Positions 1-9,504 of a DNA stretch of 42,873 nt are shown piece by piece (position 1 is the stretch's first letter; each line of letters begins with the position of its first letter). The translations under genes and the position numbers were made by a program. The stretch comes from Flavobacteriaceae bacterium. Lineage in GTDB: Bacteria; Bacteroidota; Bacteroidia; Flavobacteriales; Flavobacteriaceae. Below the pieces are notes generated by a model. It was given only the letters and a program-made list of their open reading frames with translations, was not told where the DNA came from and ran no database searches. The DNA lies in NCBI GenBank assembly GCA_016649745.1, contig JAENXD010000002.1, positions 1 to 42,873 of the forward strand, in the 5' to 3' direction.

Positions 1-1
1 A

Positions 2-79
2 AGTGATGATGCTTCTTCTTTTGTGACTGGAGTAGTCATCCCTATTGATGGTGGTTTTGCTGCTTACAGTGGTGTTTAA
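2..79 (+). CDS. SDR family oxidoreductase, 3' end only (likely fructuronate/mannonate-type reductase by context)
   Basis: Partial frame ...SDDASSFVTGVVIPIDGGFAAYSGV*, a typical SDR C-terminus (TG..IPIDGG); immediately upstream of uxuA. Confidence 0.8.
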   Translation, partial: SDDASSFVTGVVIPIDGGFAAYSGV

Positions 80-99
80 TTAAGAAATAAATTTGTATT

Positions 100-1278
100 A
101 TGAAACAAACATGGCGTTGGTATGGGCCAAATGATCCCGTATCCTTATCAGATATCAAACAAGCAGGTGCAACAGGAGTTGTTACTGCATTACATCAGGT
201 GCCAAATGGAATGGTATGGTCATTAGATGAAATCAATAAAAGAAAATTGGTAATTGAAAATACTGGGCTTACCTGGAGCGTGGTGGAAAGTATTCCGGTA
301 CACGAAAACATAAAAACACGCTCAGGAAATTTCCAACAGTATATTGAGAATTATAAACAAAGCATTGAGAATTTAGCAAGTTGTGGTATTAACATTGTAT
401 GCTATAACTTTATGCCTGTATTAGACTGGACGCGAACAGATTTAGCATTTGAAGTTGAAGACGGATCAAAAGCCCTACGTTTTGATATGACCGCTTTTGC
501 GGCATTTGAATTATATTTATTGAAACGACCGGGAGCAGAAAATTCTTATTCAGATCAACAGAAATCGGAAGCAAAGGCATATATTGAAAAACTTTCAGAA
601 GAACAAAAACAAAAATTGATAAATAATATTATTGCCGGGTTACCGGGGGCAGAAGAAGGTTATACTTTAGAGCAGTTTCAGTCTATTTTAGATACCTATG
701 CCAATATTGACGCGAAAAAGTTAAGAGAAAACCTTGCGTCTTTTTTAAAGGAAATTATCCCTATAGCATCTCAAAATAATGTCTTGATGTGTATTCATCC
801 AGACGATCCTCCATATCCAATATTGGGATTACCAAGAGTTGTGAGTACCGAAGATGATTATGCATATTTGTTTTCTGAAGTGCCAGACAGAGCTAACGGA
901 ATTACCTTTTGCACGGGTTCCTTAGGGGTTAGAGAGGATAACAATTTGGTGCAAATTTTCAAACGCTTTGCAGATCGAGTTCACTTTTTACATTTAAGAA
1001 GTACACAACGTGATGAGAAAGGTAATTTCTTTGAAGCCAACCATTTGGAGGGCGATGTGGATATGTTTAGTGTGGTAAAGGAAGTGGTTATTGAAGAGCG
1101 CAGAAGAAAATCAAAAGGAATGAAGGATGCTTTGATTCCTGTACGTCCAGACCATGGCCATCAAATGTTAGATGATTTGCATAAAAAAACCAATCCCGGA
1201 TATTCAGGAATTGGACGTTTAAGAGGATTAGCAGAATTAAGAGGACTAGAGTTCGGAATTTCAAAAAGTTTGACATAA
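100..1278 (+). CDS. uxuA: mannonate dehydratase
   Basis: [40 protein letters not shown] start and full-length 392 aa match UxuA. Confidence 0.96.
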   Translation: MKQTWRWYGPNDPVSLSDIKQAGATGVVTALHQVPNGMVWSLDEINKRKLVIENTGLTWSVVESIPVHENIKTRSGNFQQYIENYKQSIENLASCGINIVCYNFMPVLDWTRTDLAFEVEDGSKALRFDMTAFAAFELYLLKRPGAENSYSDQQKSEAKAYIEKLSEEQKQKLINNIIAGLPGAEEGYTLEQFQSILDTYANIDAKKLRENLASFLKEIIPIASQNNVLMCIHPDDPPYPILGLPRVVSTEDDYAYLFSEVPDRANGITFCTGSLGVREDNNLVQIFKRFADRVHFLHLRSTQRDEKGNFFEANHLEGDVDMFSVVKEVVIEERRRKSKGMKDALIPVRPDHGHQMLDDLHKKTNPGYSGIGRLRGLAELRGLEFGISKSLT

Positions 1279-2687
1279 TGGCATTGATTAAATCAAAAAT
1301 CTTTATAACTGAAAATTTTTTACTACATTCTAAAGTAGCTGAAACACTTTATCATGAGTATGCCAAGGAAATGCCTATTATTGACTATCACAATCATTTA
1401 TCACCAAAGCTGATTGCCGAAAACCGGCCTATAATGAATATTACAGAAGCTTGGTTAAGTGGCGACCATTATAAATGGCGTGGTATGAGAGCTAATGGAA
1501 TTGAAGAGCACTTTATTACAGGTTCAGAGGCATCATTAGAAGAAAGATTTAATAAATGGGCTGAGACGGTTCCGTATACTTTGAGAAATCCTTTGTTTCA
1601 TTGGAATCAATTAGAATTAAAACGCTATTTTGATATTGATGATATTCTTCAGCCAAGTACAGCAAATGCCATTTATAAAAAAGCAAATACTGTTTTAGAA
1701 CACAAAACACCTGCGCAATTGCTCGAAGACATGAAGGTAGAAGTGGCTTGCACCACTGATGACCCTACCGATAATCTTCAATACCACCAACAGATTGCTA
1801 AAAGTAATTTTTACACCAAAGTATTACCCACATTTCGTTCAGATGAACTATTTTTTATTGGAGAAACTAAATTTTTAAAATATTTAGAAAAATTAAGTTG
1901 CGTTGTTGATTTCCCAATTAAGACGTTCTCAGACTTATTAAAAGCAATAGATTCAAGAATCAATTATTTTAATGAAAATGGGTGTAAGCTTTCCGATTTT
2001 GGTGTTGGTGGAGGCCATGTGATAGTTGATTTTACTTTTGATGAGGTTGAAGTCATATTTGCTAACTATTTAAATGGTAAATCCCTTTTACTTCAAGAAA
2101 AAAACATATACAAATCAGCGATATTTATTCACTTAGGTAAAAAATATCATGAGTACAAGTGGGTACAGCAGTTCCATTTAGGACCAATTAGAAATAATAA
2201 TTCAAGTTTGGTAGCGCAAGTTGGCCAAGATGCAGGATGTGACTCTATAGGTGATTATCCTATGGCTGATTTTATGTCTAATCTATTCAATACATTAAAT
2301 TCAACAAATCAATTAGCAAAAACCATTACTTATAATTTAAACCCATCACAAAATGAAGTGTTTGCAACCATGATGGGTAATTTCAATGCCGAGGTTCCGG
2401 GAAAAATGCAGTGGGGTTCTGGCTGGTGGTTTTTAGATCAGAAAGACGGAATGGAAAAACAGTTGAACACTTTATCGAATATGGCATTGTTAAGTCGTTT
2501 TGTGGGGATGTTAACCGATAGTCGTAGTTTTTTATCTTTTCCAAGACATGAATACTTCAGGAGAATTTTATGTGATTTGATAGCGGAAGATTTAAGAAAA
2601 GGATTGGTACCCAATGACATTGATTTTCTTGGAAAAATGATACAGGATATTTGCTACCACAATGCAAAAGAATATTTCAAATTTTAA
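1278..2687 (+). CDS. uxaC: glucuronate isomerase
   Basis: 469 aa with IDYHNHLSP..., [27 protein letters not shown]-like C-terminus; TAATG overlap with uxuA. Confidence 0.96.
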   Translation: [469 protein letters not shown]

Positions 2688-2712
2688 ATCAAACAAATTA
2701 TTTTATCATACA

Positions 2713-3753
2713 ATGAAAAAAGTAGTAACATTTGGAGAAATTATGTTAAGATTATCTCCTCAAGGATTTTTAAGATTTTCACAAGCCGACAATTTTGATG
2801 TAGTTTATGGAGGCGGGGAATCAAATGTAGCTGTATCTTTAGCGAATTATGGAATTCCGGTAGATTTTGTTACGCGTTTGCCTAAAAATGATATTGGTGA
2901 ATGTGCTATGATGGAAATGCGCAAAAGAGGAGTTGGAGTTGATAAAATTGTTTGGGGCGGCGACCGTTTAGGAATTTACTTTTTAGAAACAGGTGCTGTT
3001 AGCAGGGGAAGTAAAGTTGTTTATGACCGGGCAAATTCAGCCATTGCAGAAATTAAATCTGGAATGATTGACTGGTCAACAGTTCTTGAAGGTGTTGAGT
3101 GGTTTCACTGGACGGGTATTACACCTGCTATTTCTCAAGGTGCAGCTGATGTTTGTTTAGAAGCTGTAAAAGCAGCAAGCAACTTAGGAATTACCATTTC
3201 AACAGATTTAAACTACCGTGCTAAATTATGGCAATATGGGGGTGATAGAGAAGCAATTATGACCGAATTAACTTCCTATTGTGATGTTATTCTGGGAAAT
3301 GAAGAGGATGCTGAAAAGCACTTCAATATAAAGCCAGAAGGATTAGATATAACCACACAAGGTCACGATGTAAAAGCGGAAGCTTTCTTATCTGTTTGTA
3401 AACAAATGATGGAAAAATTTCCAAGAGCCAAAAAGGTAATTACTACTTTAAGAGGTTCTATTTCCGCTTCGCACAATACTTGGGCAGGTGTTTTATATGA
3501 CGGAAAAATCATGTTACAATCAACACAATACCAAATTACGGATATTGTTGACAGGGTTGGCGGTGGAGATTCCTTTATGGGAGGTTTAATCTACGGATTG
3601 TTAACATACCCTGAAGATGATCAAAACGCGTTGGATTTTGCCGTGGCAGCATCTTGTTTGAAGCACACCATTAAAGGTGATGCCAACTTGGTGACTGTTG
3701 ATGAAGTTCAAAAATTAATGGGAGGCGATGCCTCTGGAAGAGTAGCAAGATAA
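2713..3753 (+). CDS. kdgK: 2-keto-3-deoxygluconate kinase, PfkB family (start set at the internal ATG rather than the ORF start 2662)
   Basis: MKKVVTFGEIMLRLSPQG and C-terminal GGGDSFMGGLIYG PfkB signature; operon context. Confidence 0.92.
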   Translation: MKKVVTFGEIMLRLSPQGFLRFSQADNFDVVYGGGESNVAVSLANYGIPVDFVTRLPKNDIGECAMMEMRKRGVGVDKIVWGGDRLGIYFLETGAVSRGSKVVYDRANSAIAEIKSGMIDWSTVLEGVEWFHWTGITPAISQGAADVCLEAVKAASNLGITISTDLNYRAKLWQYGGDREAIMTELTSYCDVILGNEEDAEKHFNIKPEGLDITTQGHDVKAEAFLSVCKQMMEKFPRAKKVITTLRGSISASHNTWAGVLYDGKIMLQSTQYQITDIVDRVGGGDSFMGGLIYGLLTYPEDDQNALDFAVAASCLKHTIKGDANLVTVDEVQKLMGGDASGRVAR

Positions 3754-3782
3754 TGTTAGGTTAATTTTAAGTTTATATAACA

Positions 3783-3818
3783 TGTTGGGCCAATTATTTT
3801 TTGGCTCAACATTTATTT
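3783..3818 (+). terminator. Intrinsic terminator/attenuator-like hairpin between kdgK and the PFK gene
   Basis: TGTTGGGCCAA-TTATTTT-TTGGCTCAACA (11-bp stem, one G.T) followed by TTTATTT. Confidence 0.7.
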
Positions 3819-3845
3819 AAAAAATTAAAATTCTATAATAGAAAA

Positions 3846-5069
3846 ATGCCCGATAAAAAAACAATATTAATCATCTGTGGAGGAGGTCCAGCACCCGGAA
3901 TTAATTCAGTAATTAGTACGGTTGCCAAAGCTTTTTTAAAAGATGGCTATAAGGTTTTGGGTTTGCATGAAGGCTTTAAAGGGTTGTTTAGCGAACAGCC
4001 TAGAATAAAAGAGATCGATTTTGATCTTGCTGACACCATTTTTAGCAGAGGAGGTTCCACGCTCATTATGAGCAGGTTTAAACCTGACAATGAAAAACTA
4101 AATACGAAACTCTTTTTAGAAAATAATGTAAAATTACTTGTCAGCATAGGTGGAGATGACACAGCCTCAACGGCCAATAAGATCACGGCTTATTTAGAAA
4201 AAGAACAAATTTTCATTTCCAATATCCATGTTCCTAAAACCATAGACAATGACTTACCCTTACCTGACAGAAACCCAACTTTCGGATTTCATTCCGCCAA
4301 AGATGAAGGCGTACGTATAGGAAATACCGCTTATGAAGATGCCCGAACAAGCCAAAATTGGTTTGTAATGTCGGCCATGGGAAGGTCTGCAGGCCATTTG
4401 GCTTTTGGTATCGCAACAAGCTGTCATTTTCCAATGCTGGTTATTCCTGAAATGTTTGAGAATACCAATATCACCCTTGATAAGGTAGTCCGTTTGGTGA
4501 TATCATCTATTATTAAAAGAAAAGTAGAAAATATCCATTATGGTGTTGCCATGGTAAGTGAAGGCGTTTTTCATAATTTGCCAAAATCTGAATTGGATAA
4601 GATTGGCGTTAATTTCACTTACGATAACCACGGACATCCTGAATTGGGGAATGTGAGCAAATCTCATATTTTGAATATGCTTGTTCAAAATAAATTAAAA
4701 GAGCTGAAAATTGACATCAAAAGCAGGCCAATAGAATTAGGATATGAATTGCGTTGTTGCAGGCCCATAGGTTTTGATTTAACCTTATGCACACTTTTGG
4801 GAATTGGTGTTAAAAAATTATTTGATGAAGGTAAAAGCGGGTGCTTGGTTTCAGCAAATTCAAGAGGTGAAATCACGCCATTATATTTAGCCGATTTACA
4901 GGATGAAAATGGTAAGATACAGCCTCGTTTGGTAGATATCAATTCCGAATTTTCAAAGCTGTGTTTTCAAAATTTACATTATTTAGATGAAAATGATTAT
5001 GAAGCCGCAAAGCGCTATTTGAAAAATCCTGCGGAATATGATTTTAAAAAAATATTAATAGAAATATAG
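3846..5069 (+). CDS. 6-phosphofructokinase, PPi-dependent type by motif (start set at the internal ATG MPDKKTILIICGGG)
   Basis: PFKA-family GGGPAPGINSVI, SIGGDDTAS (GGDD) and PKTIDNDLP (Lys) motifs. Confidence 0.88.
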   Translation: MPDKKTILIICGGGPAPGINSVISTVAKAFLKDGYKVLGLHEGFKGLFSEQPRIKEIDFDLADTIFSRGGSTLIMSRFKPDNEKLNTKLFLENNVKLLVSIGGDDTASTANKITAYLEKEQIFISNIHVPKTIDNDLPLPDRNPTFGFHSAKDEGVRIGNTAYEDARTSQNWFVMSAMGRSAGHLAFGIATSCHFPMLVIPEMFENTNITLDKVVRLVISSIIKRKVENIHYGVAMVSEGVFHNLPKSELDKIGVNFTYDNHGHPELGNVSKSHILNMLVQNKLKELKIDIKSRPIELGYELRCCRPIGFDLTLCTLLGIGVKKLFDEGKSGCLVSANSRGEITPLYLADLQDENGKIQPRLVDINSEFSKLCFQNLHYLDENDYEAAKRYLKNPAEYDFKKILIEI

Positions 5070-5075
5070 AAAAAA

Positions 5076-5744
5076 ATGGCACAATATTCAAGAATTGAAG
5101 TAGCTACAGTTATGAAAGAAACAGGAATGATTCCTTTATTTTTTCATACAGATATTGAATTAAGTAAAAAAGTATTAAAAGCATGTTATGATGGTGGAGC
5201 ACGGTTAATGGAGTTTACGGCGCGCGGAGATTTTGCCCACGAAGTTTTTGGTGAATTAACAAAATACGCTATCAAAGAATTACCAGGAATGATTATGGGA
5301 GTAGGTTCTGTAACTGATGGTGCTGCAGCTTCATTATATATGACCTTAGGGGCAAATTTTATCGTAACGCCGGTTTTAAGAGAAGACATTGCTATTGTAT
5401 GTAACCGAAGAAAGGTATTATGGTCTCCAGGTTGTGGTACCCTAACTGAAATTGCACGTGCAGAAGAATTAGGCTGTGAAATAGTAAAATTATTCCCCGG
5501 GGATATCTACGGACCTCAATTTGTAAAAGGTATCAAAGGTCCTCAACCTTGGACTAGCATTATGCCAACCGGAGGCGTTTCTCCAACAAAAGAAAATTTA
5601 GAAGGTTGGTTTAAAGCAGGTGTAACTTGTGTTGGTATGGGCTCTCAATTAATCAGTAAAAATGACAATGGAACATTTGATTTGGTAAAAATTGAGAAGC
5701 TTGTAAAGGAATCTCTTGAAATAATTAAAAAATTAAGAAACTAA
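5076..5744 (+). CDS. eda: bifunctional 2-keto-3-deoxy-6-phosphogluconate / 4-hydroxy-2-oxoglutarate aldolase
   Basis: 222 aa; FTARG, VGSVTD, WSPGCGT, IVKLFPGD (Schiff-base Lys) and MPTGGV motifs. Confidence 0.93.
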   Translation: MAQYSRIEVATVMKETGMIPLFFHTDIELSKKVLKACYDGGARLMEFTARGDFAHEVFGELTKYAIKELPGMIMGVGSVTDGAAASLYMTLGANFIVTPVLREDIAIVCNRRKVLWSPGCGTLTEIARAEELGCEIVKLFPGDIYGPQFVKGIKGPQPWTSIMPTGGVSPTKENLEGWFKAGVTCVGMGSQLISKNDNGTFDLVKIEKLVKESLEIIKKLRN

Positions 5745-5982
5745 ATTTAACCAATTGGGTGCAATTATATAAGGTTAAAAAAAGAATAATTAGATATTGG
5801 TTAACAAGTTGTAATCTAGAAAATGAATTCAAAAACATATCAATATTAAATTTACCGACAAATTATTTAAGCTTTTACAAACATAACTTCAGAGGAATTT
5901 TCAGAATATTCAGGGATCAACATAAATGTTGTGAATTAATATTTACAAAAAGTATCATAGCATTTGATGAGGTTTAGTCGAA

Positions 5983-6095
5983 TTTAATGATTTAAAATTC
6001 GTATTTTTACATTTAGACAGAAAGTCAAATCTAATCAAAGTAAATCAAAGGTTAGGTCAACAAATCGGTCAACAAAAATAACAAGGAGTAGGAGA
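5983..6095 (+). repeat. Left copy of a ~115-bp imperfect direct repeat (att/arm-like), best conserved at 6042-6095
   Basis: AAATCAAAGGTTAGGTCAACAAATCGGTCAACAAAAATAACAAGGAGTAGGAGA aligns to 26326-26388; similarity continues upstream. Confidence 0.75.
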
Positions 6096-6146
6096 CCCCC
6101 ATTAAACACAGGGTTTTCGTCGAGGGTTCGAATCCCTTCCTCTCTG
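6096..6146 (+). pseudogene. tRNA-Ser 3' fragment (variable-arm region, T arm, 3' acceptor strand)
   Basis: GAGGG-TTCGAAT-CCCTT T-arm followed by CCTCTCT acceptor strand and G discriminator; no matching 5' acceptor, D arm or anticodon arm upstream. Confidence 0.75.
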
Positions 6147-6170
6147 CGATTTTGCAATCAAAATTCAACA

Positions 6171-6206
6171 AAACCCTGTAAATTATATGTTTATAGGGTT
6201 TTTTTT
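6171..6206 (+). terminator. Rho-independent terminator downstream of the tRNA fragment
   Basis: AAACCCTGTAAA...TTTATAGGGTTTTTTTT hairpin plus T-tract. Confidence 0.8.
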
Positions 6207-6531
6207 ATTCCTAAAATTAGCTTAAAATACCCAATAATCGGGAGCTAATACGCGTCTGTTAAAAAATTGTTGATTGGCAGGCAACAGCTAGCAGCTGGAT
6301 GTCATTATACCAAAGTATGCAACGTAATGGGAGGAATTTAGCTTTCTAGTTATGATATTTTCAAAGAAAAAAAGAATAAGACCTGTATTACAAACAACCT
6401 CAACGCCGAAGAATTTGAAACACGATACGCCAGCAGCGTAAGAAGTAGTTTAAAGGAAATCGTTTATCCTTATAAGTTTTGATTGAGCTTCAGGTGATAA
6501 AAAGTAAGTGAGGTTTACCATTTTCGAACAC

Positions 6532-6555
6532 CAAAACAAATAACCAAGGAGTAGC
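6532..6555 (+). repeat. Third short copy of the repeat core
   Basis: AAAACAAATAACCAAGGAGTAG compared with ACAAAAATAACAAGGAGTAG at ~6071-6090. Confidence 0.5.
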
Positions 6556-6694
6556 AATTTTTAATTTAAATAGCTTTAATAAATTTCCCAGTGTATAAAT
6601 TTTGGCAATTGAATATTCTAAACCAATAAAACAAATTTTGAACAGAATTGATTAAAATCGTAATATTGCAAGAGCATCTCTTATCATTAAATTA

Positions 6695-9472
6695 ATGAAA
6701 CACATTAAAATCCCTTTTTTACTTATATCACTATTCATTTCCTGGTTTTTAAAAGCCCAGGAGTTGCAACCAATAGAGAAATATGCTACTGAAGACTATG
6801 GCGGTGGCAATCAGAATTGGATGATTTCCCAAGCGCCCAACAAAATTATTTATGTGGCAAATAATGATGGCCTATTGGAATTTAATGGAGCTAGCTGGAA
6901 AATTTACCCATCACCTAACAATACCATTATAAGAGCCGTAAATGTTATTAATGACAGAATTTATATTGGTTGTTATATGGAATTTGGATATTGGGAAAAG
7001 GATGATTTTGGCATATTAAAATACAATTCGTTGGTTCCTTATCTTGATGTTGACATGATCGATGATGAGCATTTCTGGAACATTATAACATATGATGAAT
7101 TGATAATTTTTCAATCCTTTAATAGAATATATTTTTTTGATACCATTAAAAACAAATTTAACATTATAAGCTCCAACAATCAAATCACAAAAATTTTTAA
7201 AGCTGATAATGTTTTTTATTATTACATACTTAATGAAGGATTATATACTTTTGAAGAAGGTAAATCAAAGTTAATTTCAAATGATTCAACATTTAATAAA
7301 GGTATCATCATTAATATTTTTTCGATAGATGGTGGATTGCTTATTCTAACTCGTAATTCAGGTTTTTTTACTTTTAAAGATAATATAGCCACAGAATGGA
7401 ATGTTGAAGTAAATAAGACTTTAGTTAAAATGAAAGTTTTTAACAGTATTCGGCTGAATGATAAGAGTTTTGTTTTAGGCACAATTTCAAATGGAATTAT
7501 TTATTTAACAGAAGAAGGTGTTATCAACTATCAGATTAACCAAAATAATGGATTAAGCAACAACACGGCTTTATCACTGTTTGAAGATCAAGATGAAAAT
7601 ATATGGATTGGTTTAGACAATGGTATTAATTGTATCAACATAAAATCACCTGTTAGAATTTTTAATGATGATAGAGGTTTTCTTGGTACCGTGTATACAT
7701 CAACCATATTTGATAATTATATTTATTTAGGCACTAATCAAGGTTTATTTTATAAAAAAATTGATGCTGCTGCTGAACCATATAAAATTATTGAGGGTAC
7801 AGCCGGTCAAGTATGGAATTTATTTGTTTTTAATAATGAGTTGTTTTGTGGTCATCATTTAGGCACCTATATAATTAAAATGAATAAAGCCACAAAAATT
7901 TCTAACATTCCCGGTACTTGGGGGTTTAAGGCTATTCCAACCTTAAAAAACGGATTGCTTCAAGGAAATTATAATGGTTTTAATGTATTAATTAAAAATG
8001 ATGGAAAATGGAATTTTAGAAATAAAATAGCTGGATTTGATAATTCTGCAAGGTTCTTTGAATTTTTAAATACGAATGAAATATTTGTAAATCATGAATA
8101 TGAGGGGGTTTTTAAACTTACTGTAAATGATAGTTTTACTTCTTTTTTAAAGGTGTCTAAGCAACTTGAACCTCCAATTGGAAAACATTCGAGTTTAGTA
8201 AAATTTAAAAATAATATATTATATGGGTTTAATGAGGGGGTATTTAAATATGATGCTAAAAAAAATAAGTTTTTAAAGGATTCCATTTTAAGCACTATTG
8301 TTAAAAATGAAACATTTCTGTCAGGAAAATTAGTTGTTGATGAAACTCAAAATTTATGGGGGTTTTCTAAAGAGAACCTTAGCTATGTTTCAATTAATGA
8401 TTTAACAAGTGAATTTAACATTCATACAGTTTCTATTCCTGCAAATTTAAGAAAAGGAATTTTAGGGTACGAAAATATTTCACACATTAAAAATAATGAA
8501 TATCTGTTGGGTACATCTAGCGGCTATATAACGTTAGATCTTGCCGCCTTAAACCAAAGTGATAAGTATATAGTTATTATAGATAAAATTTCAATAAAAA
8601 GCAATAACTTAACAAACATACCTATCAATTTAAAAAATGAAGGTGAATTTAAGTATAAACAAAACTCAATAACTTTCAATTACAGTGTACCTGAGTATGA
8701 TAAATACCAAATCGTAAAATACCAGTATAAACTTAATGGTAATGTTGATAAATGGAGTGAGTGGACAGAAAAAACTGAATTGATATTTGATAACCTCCCT
8801 TTTGGTAATTATAATTTTGAAGTGAGAGCAAAAGTTGGGAACAAACTAACTGAAAATATTGCTAGTTACAATTTTGAAATTTTGAAACCATGGTATTTTT
8901 CTAACTTGACATTTATAGCTTATATCCTTTCATTTTTAGGTATTTTATTAATTATTCATAAAGCAAATAAAAGATATTATAAAAAACAGCTTAGGCATAA
9001 GCAATTGGAAAGTGAGCAATTAATTATCCGTATGAAAAATGAAAAGTTAAATCAAGATATTGAAAATAAAAATAGAGAGTTGGCAATTTCAACAATGAGT
9101 ATTATTAATAAAAATGAATTACTTAGTAGTATAAAGAAAGAATTAAAAATGAACGATATTGAATCAAGTAATTTACAAGTATTGAAATTAATTGATGGAA
9201 ATTTAAATAACACAAAGGATTGGGATGTTTTTAAGGAAGCCTTTAATAATGCAGATAAAGACTTTTTAAAAAAGATAAAATCACTTCATCCTGAACTTAC
9301 TCCAAATGATTTACGTTTTTGTGCCTATTTACGTTTAAATCTTTCTTCAAAAGAAATAGCACCACTATTGAACATGGCCGTTAGAAGTGTTGAGACAAAA
9401 CGTTACAGATTAAGAAAACAAATGGGTTTGCCCCATGATTCTAGCTTGGTAAGCTACATATTGGAAATTTAA
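6695..9472 (+). CDS. Membrane-spanning PUL regulator: signal peptide, beta-propeller repeats, Y_Y_Y-like domain, TM, coiled coil, LuxR-type HTH; no histidine kinase
   Basis: Propeller-like motifs (GLSNNTALSLFEDQDENIWIGLDNGINCI), TM YFSNLTFIAYILSFLGILLIIH, C-terminal LTPNDLRFCAYLRLNLSSKEIAPLLNMAVRSVETKRYRLRKQMGL HTH. Confidence 0.88.
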   Translation: MKHIKIPFLLISLFISWFLKAQELQPIEKYATEDYGGGNQNWMISQAPNKIIYVANNDGLLEFNGASWKIYPSPNNTIIRAVNVINDRIYIGCYMEFGYWEKDDFGILKYNSLVPYLDVDMIDDEHFWNIITYDELIIFQSFNRIYFFDTIKNKFNIISSNNQITKIFKADNVFYYYILNEGLYTFEEGKSKLISNDSTFNKGIIINIFSIDGGLLILTRNSGFFTFKDNIATEWNVEVNKTLVKMKVFNSIRLNDKSFVLGTISNGIIYLTEEGVINYQINQNNGLSNNTALSLFEDQDENIWIGLDNGINCINIKSPVRIFNDDRGFLGTVYTSTIFDNYIYLGTNQGLFYKKIDAAAEPYKIIEGTAGQVWNLFVFNNELFCGHHLGTYIIKMNKATKISNIPGTWGFKAIPTLKNGLLQGNYNGFNVLIKNDGKWNFRNKIAGFDNSARFFEFLNTNEIFVNHEYEGVFKLTVNDSFTSFLKVSKQLEPPIGKHSSLVKFKNNILYGFNEGVFKYDAKKNKFLKDSILSTIVKNETFLSGKLVVDETQNLWGFSKENLSYVSINDLTSEFNIHTVSIPANLRKGILGYENISHIKNNEYLLGTSSGYITLDLAALNQSDKYIVIIDKISIKSNNLTNIPINLKNEGEFKYKQNSITFNYSVPEYDKYQIVKYQYKLNGNVDKWSEWTEKTELIFDNLPFGNYNFEVRAKVGNKLTENIASYNFEILKPWYFSNLTFIAYILSFLGILLIIHKANKRYYKKQLRHKQLESEQLIIRMKNEKLNQDIENKNRELAISTMSIINKNELLSSIKKELKMNDIESSNLQVLKLIDGNLNNTKDWDVFKEAFNNADKDFLKKIKSLHPELTPNDLRFCAYLRLNLSSKEIAPLLNMAVRSVETKRYRLRKQMGLPHDSSLVSYILEI

Positions 9473-9504
9473 TAACACAGCATATGTTAAATTCAATACG
9501 ACAT

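Noticed and set aside
5759-5977. 72-aa ORF MQLYKVKKRIIRYW... downstream of eda
   Set aside because: No recognisable motif, poor coding character, lies in the scar region; treated as non-coding.
6083-6146. Possibility of an intact tRNA gene starting at GGAGTAGG
   Set aside because: Only ~60 nt, mismatched acceptor stem, no D or anticodon arm; the same GGAGTA sequence occurs in the right repeat without any tRNA.
6695-9472. Hybrid two-component system (HTCS) call
   Set aside because: Propeller/Y_Y_Y domains fit, but there is no histidine kinase or receiver domain; only a TM, coiled coil and LuxR HTH follow.
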